Below the pieces are notes generated by a model. The model searched no databases and was not told the DNA's origin. It saw only the letters and a list, made by a program, of their open reading frames with translations. DNA of 64,000 nucleotides from Pseudarthrobacter sp. C4D7 (lineage in GTDB: Bacteria > Actinomycetota > Actinomycetes > Actinomycetales > Micrococcaceae), in assembly GCF_013359725.1 (NCBI RefSeq), contig NZ_JABFMW010000005.1, forward strand, positions 123,198 to 187,197. Reading direction: 5' to 3'. Shown piece after piece: positions 8,724 to 17,385 of this stretch. How positions within the stretch are numbered: position 1 is the stretch's first letter; the number at the start of each line of letters is the position of its first letter. Position numbers and translations under genes: made by a program.

Positions 8724-11459
8724 ATGTCGATCGAGCCACTCAGCTGGGGACGTGGGTCAACGCCGCAAGGTGACGGGCTGCCCACGCCTGCTTCAGGGGC
8801 CTACGAGGGCCAGCAATGGTCCATGCCTGCACGAAGTGCCAACCTCGACGCCGTCCGCACCGCCTTGACCAGCGAAAACTCCTATGGCGTGGTGATCACC
8901 GGCGCCAGGGGAGTGGGCAAGTCCTCCCTGGCCCGCGCAGCAGTGGCTGATCTGGGACCCGATGTCTGGTCGCTGCAGCTCCGGAGCGGTCCGTCCGGCT
9001 CCGCCACGCCCTACGGTTGCCTGTCCTTCCTGCTTGCCCGGTTGCCGCAGGCGTACATGGGCTCGCCCACCGCCATCCTGCGCGGCATCACCTCCCTCAT
9101 CCGCAGCGACGCCGCCGGAAGGCCCTGCGTCATCACACTGGATACGTCCGCCAGCATTGACGACATGAGCGCGGGCGTTCTCCTTAACGTCCTGCTGACG
9201 GGGACGGCGAAGATTATCGCCGTCGCCCCGAACTCCAGTGACCTGCCTGCGGACTTCCATTGGCTGCTGACGGACCGGAAACTGACCGAAGTACGGCTCA
9301 GCAACCTCAACGAGCTGCAAACCAGGCAGGTCCTGCTGTCCCTGCTGGGGCACCGGGTAGCCTCCTCACTGGTCAGCACCTACCACCAGATGGTGGGTGG
9401 AAACCCCCTGCTCCTCAAAGCGCTGGTCACCGAACAGCAGCTCTCGGGGAACCTGGTCCTGTCCGATTCCGTCTGGACTCTGCGGGACAAAGTGGTGCTC
9501 GACGGCGCCGCCAGCCTTGACGACATTGTCCGCTCGCGCTGGTCGCGGGAATCACCCGCGGCGCAGGAAGTCATCGAAATGCTCTCCTGCGCCCGGCGGG
9601 CGGAGCTTTCCAGCCTCACCACCATCTACGGTGCCGACGTGGTGGCGGACATGGAGGACGGCGGCCTGCTGGAAATCGACGACTCCGAGCACCGCTGGGT
9701 AGCGCTGCGGGAGAAGTACATCGGAGACGTCGTCAGGACATGGCTGAGTATCTCCCGGCGGCGTGAGCTCCGGAATGTCTTGCTGGGCGGCCGGGAACCG
9801 GACCCGGCGGCCATGACGGTGGAAGAACTCATGTCCTTTGCCGCCTGGACCCACGAGTGCGAGGCCGAGTTGGCGCCAACGCTGGCACTGGCCGCAGCCC
9901 AGGCCGCCGTGCAGCTCTTCGATCCACGTTTTGCCTTGACGTACGCGGACATGGTGAAGAGGACCGATCCCGGATGGGCGTCCGCGCAGCGGCAGAAGGC
10001 TGCGGCCTACCTCCAGCTGGATCTGCCGGACCAGGCCCTGTCCGCACTGGCGGACCTTTCCCAGCCTGAACTTGAGGCCCTGGACCTGGAGGAGTTCGCC
10101 CAGGTGGTGGCCGCGAAAGCACAGGTGATGCGCTGCATTCCGGAGCAGGCGGGCAAGGTGCCCGGCCTGCTTGCCGCCGCCCGGGAACGGCTGCACAGGA
10201 CGGGCCAGGAGCAGTCCTGGCCAGCACCTGCAGCGGTGGCAGCGAACCGGATCTCGTTAAGCGAGTTCGAATACCAGGCCCACGCCGGGGATTACGCCCC
10301 AATGATCCCGGCGCTCCAACGTGCAGCCGATCCCGACCTCAACCCGGACACCTCGTTCAGGCTCCAGTCCGCGATGATCCTGATGAGTGCCCTCGCGCTG
10401 ACCGGACGCGAAATGGAGGCGCTGGGCCTCATGCGCCAACTGGGCGGGCAACTCACCGATGCCTCGCACATCATCGGCCTCCGCGAGCGCTACCTCAGGG
10501 AGTCCTACTTCGTGCTGCTGGTGGCGGGCCAGTGGCGGCGCTGCATTGATCTGCTCAGCCCTTTCGACGCCGGGCAGCCGCACCGGCTGCCATACCGCAG
10601 CGCCGCCGCTGAACTCGCCGCCGGCGTGGCCTACGCCTTTTCCGGCCGTGGAGAGGCTGCCCTGGAGCCCTTGATTTCCGCAGCTGCGCAGCTTGAACTG
10701 CAGCCCGTCCAGGCAGCGCTGCGGACTGCCTACGCGGCCACCGCCCTGGCGTATGCCCAGACCGGCAACGCCGCCCTTGCCCGCAAGTACCTCACCAAGC
10801 TGCAGCGCACCTCCGGCACCGCGGGCTTCGCCCCGGAGAGCCTGATCGAATTCTGCTCGCTGGTTGCCGGCCGCTGGCTGGGGGACTCGGACGCGGTAGC
10901 CGGCCTGAAACAGGGGGCCCGCCGGAACGTGGAGGCAGGCAGGCACACTCTTGCCGGCATGTACCTGCTGGCGGCAACCGTCAACGGCAGCGACGCCGAC
11001 TTCCGCCTCCTGGAGGATGTCGCCGGCCACAGGCAGGGGCCGTTGGCTGAGGTTTCGCGGCTGATCGCCCTGGGCAGCAGGACCAAGGACGCCAAGGTCC
11101 TGCTGGCCGGCGGTGAACTCGCGGCCACGCTCGAACTCGACGCCGTGGAAGCCCGCTGCATGGCGCTTGCGGTGGATTTCGCCCGCCAGGAGGGCGATGC
11201 CCTGTCCGCAAGGACGGCGCAGGCACGGCTGGACATCCTGGCCGCCACAGTGTCCAACCTGCCCATCGTGCCCAGCAGCGGGAGCCCGCTGCTGACCAGC
11301 CGGGAGCGGCAAATCGCGCGGATGGCCGGCCGTGGCGCCTCCAACCGCGACATCGCCATGGAAATGGGGGTGTCCGTCCGAACCGTGGAAGGGCACCTGT
11401 ACCAGGTCTTCACCAAGCTGGGCGTAACTTCAAGGGGTGATCTGACTGGACTCGTCTAA
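8724..11459 (+). CDS. LuxR-family transcriptional regulator, LAL type (first of two)
   Basis: A 911-residue cytoplasmic regulator of the LAL layout: an N-terminal NTPase with Walker A GARGVGKSSL (about 52-61), a long helical TPR-like middle, and a C-terminal LuxR helix-turn-helix beginning LTSRERQIARMAGRG and continuing SNRDIAMEMGVSVRTVEGH. These proteins act as ATP-dependent activators responding to small molecules; the signal here is unknown. ATG at 8724 was chosen because AGGGGAA (8711-8717) lies 6 nt upstream; the frame opens earlier inside pth but that part is out of character. A second LAL gene follows at once on the same strand. Confidence 0.88.
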   Translation: MSIEPLSWGRGSTPQGDGLPTPASGAYEGQQWSMPARSANLDAVRTALTSENSYGVVITGARGVGKSSLARAAVADLGPDVWSLQLRSGPSGSATPYGCLSFLLARLPQAYMGSPTAILRGITSLIRSDAAGRPCVITLDTSASIDDMSAGVLLNVLLTGTAKIIAVAPNSSDLPADFHWLLTDRKLTEVRLSNLNELQTRQVLLSLLGHRVASSLVSTYHQMVGGNPLLLKALVTEQQLSGNLVLSDSVWTLRDKVVLDGAASLDDIVRSRWSRESPAAQEVIEMLSCARRAELSSLTTIYGADVVADMEDGGLLEIDDSEHRWVALREKYIGDVVRTWLSISRRRELRNVLLGGREPDPAAMTVEELMSFAAWTHECEAELAPTLALAAAQAAVQLFDPRFALTYADMVKRTDPGWASAQRQKAAAYLQLDLPDQALSALADLSQPELEALDLEEFAQVVAAKAQVMRCIPEQAGKVPGLLAAARERLHRTGQEQSWPAPAAVAANRISLSEFEYQAHAGDYAPMIPALQRAADPDLNPDTSFRLQSAMILMSALALTGREMEALGLMRQLGGQLTDASHIIGLRERYLRESYFVLLVAGQWRRCIDLLSPFDAGQPHRLPYRSAAAELAAGVAYAFSGRGEAALEPLISAAAQLELQPVQAALRTAYAATALAYAQTGNAALARKYLTKLQRTSGTAGFAPESLIEFCSLVAGRWLGDSDAVAGLKQGARRNVEAGRHTLAGMYLLAATVNGSDADFRLLEDVAGHRQGPLAEVSRLIALGSRTKDAKVLLAGGELAATLELDAVEARCMALAVDFARQEGDALSARTAQARLDILAATVSNLPIVPSSGSPLLTSRERQIARMAGRGASNRDIAMEMGVSVRTVEGHLYQVFTKLGVTSRGDLTGLV

Positions 11460-11511
11460 TGGCCACAAGCCGCCGGCTGCACACCGGCTCCTGACCGGCC
11501 GCCGGGAACCG

Positions 11512-14094
11512 GTGGACCGCATCTGCAACCTGGTCCGGAACGGCACCCACCGGGCCGTGTTCGTCATGGCGGGCCCGGGCATCGGAAAGTCGGCTGTGAC
11601 CGACGCCGTGACGGAGCGCCTTGCCGGGAGCATGAGCGTCCTGCGCATCCATGCCAGTTCAGCGCTCGCAGGGGTGCCTTTTGGGGTGCTGACTCCGTAC
11701 ACGGGGGAACTGACCGCGGAAGAGTCGGTCTCACCGGTGGCTGTGCTCCGTTCCATGTGGTCGTATTTCGAGAAACTGAAGGGCGGCAACGGCGCAGCTG
11801 TCCTCCTGGTGGTTGATGATGCCCACCACCTGGATGACGCTTCCGCAGGCGTCCTGGCGGAGGTTATCTCGGCCGGCTGGGCCACGGTGGTGGCCGCCGC
11901 CCGTCCCCGTCCCGGCCTTCCGCAGCCGCTGGACCAGCTCTGGTATGACGGTCTTGCCGAGCGCGTGGACCTCCGTCCGCTCAACCGCGAGCAGATCGAA
12001 GAGGTCCTGGCCCACGCCCTGGACGGGACCGTCCCGGATGCAACGGTGGACGCCATCTGGACGGCGTCGGGAGGAAACCCCCGGATCCTCGACGCCCTGC
12101 TCCATGACGCTGCCGAGACCGGCGTCCTGGCCAAGCGCAACGGAATCTGGATGCTGCTGGGTTCCTTGCCCGCGGACGGGGCACGGCTCGCGGCTGTGGT
12201 GGCCAAGGACCACCTCAGGCGTGCACCCGAGGAACAGGAAGCGCTGAAGCTGATAGCCCTGGCCGGGCCCGTGGGCCGGAAAGTCATTGAAGATATCAGC
12301 GGCGCTGCTGTGGTCCGTTCCCTGCTGGACCAGCAGATGGTGGTGGAAACGGCGGGCATACCGGCCGAGCTTTCCCTCTGGAACGGGCTCTTTGCCGGCG
12401 CCATCAGGAACACCGTCTCCGTGTCCCGCAGCCTCCAGCTGCTGGAGAAGGTCAAAGCCCACCAGGACGTTGCCCAGCTGCACGGTGAAGGCCGGCTGCG
12501 GTCCGTTGAGTGGGCCCTGGAGTGCGGTGTCCGGGTCAGTGATGACGAACTGATGGCGGCGGCCAAGGAAGCCTTGCTGCGGTTCCGCAACCACAGCGCG
12601 CGTTCCATCGCTGCCCGCATCCACCACCCTCCGCTGGTCGCGCTGGCCCAGGCCATCCAGGCGCGGGCGCTGTACAACGAAGGCGCCTACCAGGAGGCCG
12701 CAGCCCTCCTGGACACGTGTTGGCTTCCCCTGGCAGGGGATCCCGAGGGACCCGCGGTCCTTCTGCTCCGGGTCTCGGCGCATCAGGCCATCGGCCACCC
12801 CTTGGGCGTGGTGGCGGACGATGTCGAGATGCACGCCGCGGCCGGGGGACAGGGCTGGCAGGAAGAACTCCTGCACCTTCTGCAGCTGGGGGCCGAGGTT
12901 AACGTCCAGGCACTGAACGACGCCGTGGACGCCATGCGGGAGCGCAGCACGGATGCCGGGGGAGATCCGCTCCGCGCCCTGGCGGAGGGGCTGCTGGCGC
13001 ACGCACTGGCGTCTGCCGGGCGTCCCGTCCAGGGGCTGGAGGCAGCCCTGCAGGCAGCCTCGGAACTTCCCCCGCTGGAAGGCAGCCTTTTTTTCTTCCC
13101 CGAGTTCGTGCTGGGGAGGCTGGTGTCCGACTACCTGGCCATGGGTGAGTGGGAATCGGCCGAGCGGGAAATCAACCACTACGCTGCCGGGAACGCGGCC
13201 GCGGCTGCCACCTTCCATGGAAGCCTCGAGCTGCTTCGGGGCTACTCACTGCTGCGGCAGGGGAGGATGGAGCGCGCCTACCAGGTCCTGCTGCCCGCCG
13301 TCGAAGCGCTCAGGCTCAACGACCCGCTGCAGCTGTACCGTTTTGGCACCGCCCTGGGCTTCTATGCCGCCGCCCGGCTGGGGGACACGGACCAGTCCAG
13401 GCGGCTGGAACAGGACCACAAAGACGCCGATACCGGCTGGCCGGCCCATGATCTCCTGGCCGAAGCCTATGTGTCCGCAGCTGCGGAATACCTGGCCCGG
13501 GACGGCAAGGGCCTGGCCGCCCTGCAGACGCTGATGACCACCACGGAGGCTTCTGCCCGGACGGGAAACCTCCTTGAAGTCTTTGCCATGTGCTGGGACC
13601 TCGGGGACCCCTCGGTGGTCCCCATGGTGCAGGCGGCCGCCCGCGGTGTCGAAGGGCGCTGGGCGGAAGCGCTGCTGACCCTGGCCACCGCGTGGGAGGC
13701 CGCCGACGGCGACAACCTCATGGCAACGGCTGCCTCGCTGGAGGAGGCAGGCTTTGTCAACCTGGCCCGTGAAGCCTATGCACGTGCCAGCACGGTGCTG
13801 GAGCAGTCCGGGGAACGCCGCCGGTCCCGGCAGGCGGTTGCCCAGCGCGAGAAGTGCGACCACGAACTGGGCGAACGGTTCCGGGAAGGGCGCTTTATTG
13901 CCGCGGCGCCTGCGGTCCGCCTGACCCGTCGGGAACAGGACATCGTGGAGCTGGCCGTGCAGGGGCTGACGGACCGGGAAATCGCACAACGGTTGATGGT
14001 CTCCGTGCGCACCGTGGAAGGCCACCTGTACCGGACCTACGTCAAGCTAGGGGTCCGCAGCCGCGATGAGCTGGAGTCGGCCCTCCCCAGATAG
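11512..14094 (+). CDS. LuxR-family transcriptional regulator, LAL type (second of two)
   Basis: An 860-residue relative of the preceding gene, with Walker A AGPGIGKSAV about 22 residues after the listed start, Walker B-like LLVVDDAHHLDD, a TPR-like helical middle, and a C-terminal LuxR helix-turn-helix (LTRREQDIVELAVQG, then REIAQRLMVSVRTVEGH). GTG at 11512 is the first standard start in frame, but it has no ribosome site, and the LAL-typical segment HRLLTGRREP is encoded just upstream in the same frame, which is open back to 11446. The real N-terminus is therefore probably longer, through a CTG start or a sequence error. The two genes look like an operon and a tandem duplication. Confidence 0.85.
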   Translation: MDRICNLVRNGTHRAVFVMAGPGIGKSAVTDAVTERLAGSMSVLRIHASSALAGVPFGVLTPYTGELTAEESVSPVAVLRSMWSYFEKLKGGNGAAVLLVVDDAHHLDDASAGVLAEVISAGWATVVAAARPRPGLPQPLDQLWYDGLAERVDLRPLNREQIEEVLAHALDGTVPDATVDAIWTASGGNPRILDALLHDAAETGVLAKRNGIWMLLGSLPADGARLAAVVAKDHLRRAPEEQEALKLIALAGPVGRKVIEDISGAAVVRSLLDQQMVVETAGIPAELSLWNGLFAGAIRNTVSVSRSLQLLEKVKAHQDVAQLHGEGRLRSVEWALECGVRVSDDELMAAAKEALLRFRNHSARSIAARIHHPPLVALAQAIQARALYNEGAYQEAAALLDTCWLPLAGDPEGPAVLLLRVSAHQAIGHPLGVVADDVEMHAAAGGQGWQEELLHLLQLGAEVNVQALNDAVDAMRERSTDAGGDPLRALAEGLLAHALASAGRPVQGLEAALQAASELPPLEGSLFFFPEFVLGRLVSDYLAMGEWESAEREINHYAAGNAAAAATFHGSLELLRGYSLLRQGRMERAYQVLLPAVEALRLNDPLQLYRFGTALGFYAAARLGDTDQSRRLEQDHKDADTGWPAHDLLAEAYVSAAAEYLARDGKGLAALQTLMTTTEASARTGNLLEVFAMCWDLGDPSVVPMVQAAARGVEGRWAEALLTLATAWEAADGDNLMATAASLEEAGFVNLAREAYARASTVLEQSGERRRSRQAVAQREKCDHELGERFREGRFIAAAPAVRLTRREQDIVELAVQGLTDREIAQRLMVSVRTVEGHLYRTYVKLGVRSRDELESALPR

Positions 14095-14680
14095 GACGCA
14101 GCCGCCCCAACCCCGCACTGCTTCCCCGTCTACGGGCTGCCCTTTCTCCGGGGTCCGGGCCCATGCCCTCGCGTGTCCGGATTCCGTGGGATGCCCCCGC
14201 CGGGCACTTCGCCCTGCCCGTACCCGCTGCCATGAGTGCCGAGTGCCCTGTGCCGCCTGCCGCGTTCCACGCCCGGCGGTTTTCTGCTGCCGGCAGCTTC
14301 ATGCGGCCTGGCGGCGGACGGGTAGAGGCCCGCGCCCCGGTAGTAGCACCTCTGGGAATCGAGTACTTCCTACTCGTGTACGGGAGGGCGCTGCGCGATT
14401 TACTTAAGGAGGCAAAGCGACGCGGCCGGTTCGAAGCCGCTTGGAATGCCGAAGAGGCCATTGAGGCCCTATCGATTTCCGGTCCCCGACGGGGCCGGGC
14501 TTGGACGGGGCCGGCGACGTCAGAGTCTTCTGAGACCGAGACTCTCCCCCCAGCCGTCGCCGGCCCTCTGCTCCCTCGGCTGAAGCCCGGGGCAGCGGTG
14601 GCGGCTGCCCCTTCGGGCGGCCGCCACAGCCGTGTGTGGGACAATTGGGAGTCAGACATTGGCAGCCCAAGGAGTTCGTT
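14095..14680. other. Gene-free, hairpin-rich stretch between LAL regulators and sufS
   Basis: No convincing gene lies in these 586 bp. The longest plus-strand frame (14163-14690) has clearly lower third-position GC than the neighbours and uses rare TTA and CTA codons. Structures seen are an inverted repeat CGAGTA-CTTCC-TACTCG (14360-14376), a free-standing AAGGAGG (14406-14412) with no start codon after it, a 7-bp hairpin (14522-14528/14539-14545) followed by six C residues, and a 13-bp hairpin with one G-U pair and a CTTC loop (14598-14610/14615-14627). A non-coding RNA or long regulatory region is possible. Confidence 0.5.
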
Positions 14681-16006
14681 TTGGCCGTAGTATCAACGCC
14701 AGCCACACTGGAGCGCGCCCTCCCAGCCATGGACAATGCCGAGGTGCTGCGCATCCGCAACGACTTCCCGGTGCTGAACCAGCTGGTCAACGGGCAGCCT
14801 CTGGTCTACCTGGACTCCGGGGCCACATCGCAGAACCCCCTAAGCGTTATTGAAGCCGAGCAGGAATTCTACGAGCAGCGCAACGCCGCCGTGCACCGCG
14901 GCGCCCACCATCTCGCGGTGGAGGCCACCGAGGTATTTGAGGACGCCAGGCAGACCATGGCCGACTTCATCGGTGCGGACTACGCGGAAACCGTCTGGAC
15001 GTCGAACGCCACGGAGGGCTTGAACCTCCTGGCCTATGCGCTGTCCAACGCCGGGCTGTGGGCTGCCCAGGGGCGTGGGGACCAAGCGCTGAAGGGGCTG
15101 GCCCTCAAGCCGGGGGATGAGATCGTGGTGACGGAAATGGAGCACCACGCCAACCTGATCCCGTGGCAGGAACTGGCGTTCCGCACCGGGGCCACACTGC
15201 GTTATATCCCGGTCGCGGACGATGGCAGCCTCCGCATGGACCAGGCTGCAGACATCATCGGCCGGCACACCAAGGTCCTTGCCTTCACCCACGCTTCGAA
15301 TGTCCTGGGAATCATCAACCCGGTGCGGGAATTGGTGGCCCTGGGGCACGCCGCGGGCGCACTGGTGGTCCTGGATGCCTGCCAGTCGGCGCCGCACCTT
15401 CCCCTCGACGTCAAGGAACTGGACGTTGACTTCGCGGTCTTCTCCGGCCACAAAATGCTCGCGCCCACCGGGATCGGGGTGCTTTATGGCAGGCAGGAGC
15501 TCCTGGACGTCCTGCCGCCGTTCCTCACCGGCGGATCGATGATTACCACCGTCACCATGGAGCGGGCAGAGTACCTTCCGGCTCCCCAGCGTTTTGAGGC
15601 CGGGACGCAGCGCATCTCCCAGGCGGTGGCTTTGGCTGCTGCCGCCAACTACCTGACCGAGACGGGGCTGGACCGCATCCACCGCTGGGAGGCAGACCTG
15701 GGCCAGCGCATGGTGGCGGGGCTGGAAGGCATTCCCGGTATCAGGGTGCTCGGCCCGGCCGCCGGCAAGGAACGGATCGGCCTCGCCGCGTTCGACGTCG
15801 AAGGTGTCCACGCCCACGATGTTGGCCAGTTCCTGGACTCGCGCGGCATCGCGGTCCGGGTGGGGCACCACTGCGCCCAGCCGCTGCACCGCCGCCTGGG
15901 CCTGACCGCCACCACCCGCGCCAGCGCCTACCTCTACAACACCACCGATGACGTGGACCGCTTCCTCGAAGCTGTCGCGGGCGTCAAGGCCTACTTCCAG
16001 GCCTAG
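14681..16006 (+). CDS. sufS: Cysteine desulfurase, SufS type
   Basis: A PLP enzyme that removes sulfur from cysteine for Fe-S cluster assembly. The Lys for PLP lies in FSGHKMLAPTGIGVLYG, the ATEGLNL segment binds cofactor, and the catalytic Cys is in RVGHHCAQPLHRRLG near the C-terminus, as in class II desulfurases. TTG at 14681 was chosen because AAGGAG (14669-14674) lies 6 nt upstream; this gives 441 residues. sufU follows after 23 bp, so this is a two-gene sulfur-transfer operon. The rest of the suf operon is not in the window. This copy may be a second, stand-alone SufS/SufU pair. Confidence 0.92.
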   Translation: MAVVSTPATLERALPAMDNAEVLRIRNDFPVLNQLVNGQPLVYLDSGATSQNPLSVIEAEQEFYEQRNAAVHRGAHHLAVEATEVFEDARQTMADFIGADYAETVWTSNATEGLNLLAYALSNAGLWAAQGRGDQALKGLALKPGDEIVVTEMEHHANLIPWQELAFRTGATLRYIPVADDGSLRMDQAADIIGRHTKVLAFTHASNVLGIINPVRELVALGHAAGALVVLDACQSAPHLPLDVKELDVDFAVFSGHKMLAPTGIGVLYGRQELLDVLPPFLTGGSMITTVTMERAEYLPAPQRFEAGTQRISQAVALAAAANYLTETGLDRIHRWEADLGQRMVAGLEGIPGIRVLGPAAGKERIGLAAFDVEGVHAHDVGQFLDSRGIAVRVGHHCAQPLHRRLGLTATTRASAYLYNTTDDVDRFLEAVAGVKAYFQA

Positions 16007-16029
16007 CGGAGAAGACGAAAGATAACATC

Positions 16030-16479
16030 ATGAGCCTTGACCAGCTGTACCAGCAGATCATCCTGGACCATTCCAAGGCCCGCCACGGCAGCGGGCTTGC
16101 CGCCACCGAATCTCCCCAGGGGACGTCCACGGGGCAGTCGCACCAGCTCAACCCCGTCTGCGGCGACGAAGTGACACTCCGGGTTGCCGTCCAGGAGGGC
16201 AAGGTGGCCCAGATCGCGTGGGACGGGGCCGGCTGCTCCATCTCCATGGCCTCCGCCTCAGTGCTGTCAGAGCTTGCTCAGGGCATGACGGTGGCCGAAC
16301 TGCATGAAGCGATCGACAGCTTCCGGGAAGTGCTGCGCTCCCGGGGCAAGGTCCATGCCGATCCTGAGCTCCTGGGCGACGCTGCCGCCTTTGAGGGAGT
16401 GTCCCGGTACGCAGCCCGGGTCAAGTGCGCCATGATCTCCTGGGTCGCGGCCGAAGACGCGCTCAACCAGGCAGCCTAA
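16030..16479 (+). CDS. sufU: SUF system Fe-S assembly protein SufU
   Basis: SufU accepts sulfur from SufS; in Gram-positive bacteria it is a zinc-dependent sulfur-transfer protein. The 149-residue sequence carries the three conserved Cys sites: LNPVCGDE (about 42-49), DGAGCSISMASASVL (about 65-79), and AARVKCAMISW (about 127-137). The insertion between the second and third sites separates SufU from IscU. The ATG follows a GAAGACGAAAGA purine stretch. It is directly downstream of sufS. A repeat-rich segment and a bidirectional terminator follow. Confidence 0.93.
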   Translation: MSLDQLYQQIILDHSKARHGSGLAATESPQGTSTGQSHQLNPVCGDEVTLRVAVQEGKVAQIAWDGAGCSISMASASVLSELAQGMTVAELHEAIDSFREVLRSRGKVHADPELLGDAAAFEGVSRYAARVKCAMISWVAAEDALNQAA

Positions 16480-16491
16480 ACCGGGCAGCAT

Positions 16492-16544
16492 ACAGCCCGG
16501 GACAGCAAACAGTCCGGGCCAGCAAACAAGCCGTACAGCAAAAC
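16492..16544 (+). repeat. Imperfect tandem repeats after sufU
   Basis: Three head-to-tail units of 17-19 nt share the core AGYCCGGGVCAGCAAAC: 16492-16510, 16511-16527 and a diverged 16528-16544. They run into the left arm of the terminator, which begins with the same AGCCCGGGCC. They probably arose by duplication of the terminator arm. They are too short, imperfect and spacer-less to be CRISPR. Confidence 0.6.
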
Positions 16545-16585
16545 AGCCCGGGCCTTTCTCCAGCAGGAGATAGGCCCGGGCTGTT
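16542..16585. terminator. Bidirectional terminator between sufU and the SCO4848-type gene
   Basis: Arms at 16542-16555 and 16572-16585 pair perfectly over 14 bp, and the loop holds a further 5-bp TCTCC/GGAGA stem. It lies between convergent genes and can serve both. A short A-run sits just before the left arm. Confidence 0.8.
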
Positions 16586-16616
16586 CAGCGCGGAAAACGC
16601 CTGGCGTTGGGTCGGT

Positions 16617-16838
16617 TCAGCCAAGCAGGCCGAGGACGCCGATCACGGCGGTGGCCAGTCCCAGCACCATGGAGATGCTGACGAGCACCACGTGCACGGT
16701 CAGGAACTTGGTGGCCTTGCCGGCGGAGTCACGGGCCCGCGGGTCCTTCATCACCCGGCGCAGGAACTGCGGCCACACCACCAGCGACCAGACACCTGCA
16801 ACGATCAGGACCAGCGCGGCGAACACGGGAAGCTGCAT
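16617..16838 (-). CDS. Small membrane protein, SCO4848 family
   Basis: A 73-residue protein with two predicted membrane helices, about residues 4-24 (LPVFAALVLIVAGVWSLVVW) and 46-70. The connecting loop carries RRVMKDPRARD and then TKFLTVHVVL, a pattern I associate with the actinobacterial SCO4848 family. No biochemical role is known for that family. It lies 4 bp downstream of the DUF2505 gene on the same strand, so the two are very likely co-transcribed. Confidence 0.75.
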   Translation of the reverse strand: MQLPVFAALVLIVAGVWSLVVWPQFLRRVMKDPRARDSAGKATKFLTVHVVLVSISMVLGLATAVIGVLGLLG

Positions 16839-16842
16839 GCGG

Positions 16843-17340
16843 CTAGTGGCTTTCCAGCCAGGCCTGTGCCTGGGCAGCCTGGAGGTTCAGCGCCTTGGCC
16901 ACCATGGGCTCGGCGGCGTCGGCGATCTTTCCGCCGAGGAACGGTACGGAGGACTTGACGGCACCTTCGAGCTCGACGCGGGTTCCGCCGGCCTCGGCCA
17001 CCAGCCGCTGGACGGCGGTGACGTCCACGGGGGCGCCCGCAATCTTCAGGGAGATGTTGCTCTGGCGGGAGCCGTCCGCCGCGGGGGCTTCCCAGTTCTC
17101 CACCTGGGTTACCTTGAGGTTCTCGCCAACGAACTTCCGGGCGATCTCCGGCAGCCGGGTGGTGGGGAGGGTGCGTACGGAGGTGGTGTTGAAAGCCCCT
17201 GCGATGTCGCCGTCAACCGTGAAGGACTCCAGGTTGCCGCCTACCAGCTGGCTGACGTGGCGCTGGAAATCCTCGTTCACCAGCACAGCGGCAACGCTGT
17301 CAACGGAGTGCGGAAGGGTGGTGGTTGCGCTCAGCGCCAT
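16843..17340 (-). CDS. DUF2505 domain protein (SRPBCC-like)
   Basis: A 165-residue soluble protein that resembles DUF2505, an actinobacterial family thought to adopt the SRPBCC (START-like) lipid- or ligand-binding fold. It begins MALSATTTLPHSVDSVAAVL and alternates strand-like segments (VTQVENWEAP, SNISLKIAGAPVD) before a long C-terminal helix. The start follows an AGGAGG site 5 nt upstream on the minus strand. The SDR/DUF2867 gene upstream also has an SRPBCC-related C-terminus, and only 45 bp separate them, so the three minus-strand genes may form one operon. Ligand unknown. Confidence 0.8.
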   Translation of the reverse strand: MALSATTTLPHSVDSVAAVLVNEDFQRHVSQLVGGNLESFTVDGDIAGAFNTTSVRTLPTTRLPEIARKFVGENLKVTQVENWEAPAADGSRQSNISLKIAGAPVDVTAVQRLVAEAGGTRVELEGAVKSSVPFLGGKIADAAEPMVAKALNLQAAQAQAWLESH

Positions 17341-17385
17341 GGGTCCTCCTGGGACGTGGGGAAAGGATTTTACGCCTTCAACATC

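Noticed and set aside
14421..14440. GGTTCGAAGCC resembling a tRNA T-arm
   Set aside because: No acceptor, D or anticodon arms can be formed around it.
14163..14690. 175-codon plus-strand frame in the gene-free stretch
   Set aside because: Third-position GC is far below neighbouring genes, rare TTA and CTA codons occur, and it runs through the sufS ribosome site; a short central protein-like part keeps slight doubt.
16492..16544. Short repeats considered as a CRISPR array
   Set aside because: Units are imperfect, about 17 bp, with no spacers and no cas genes nearby.
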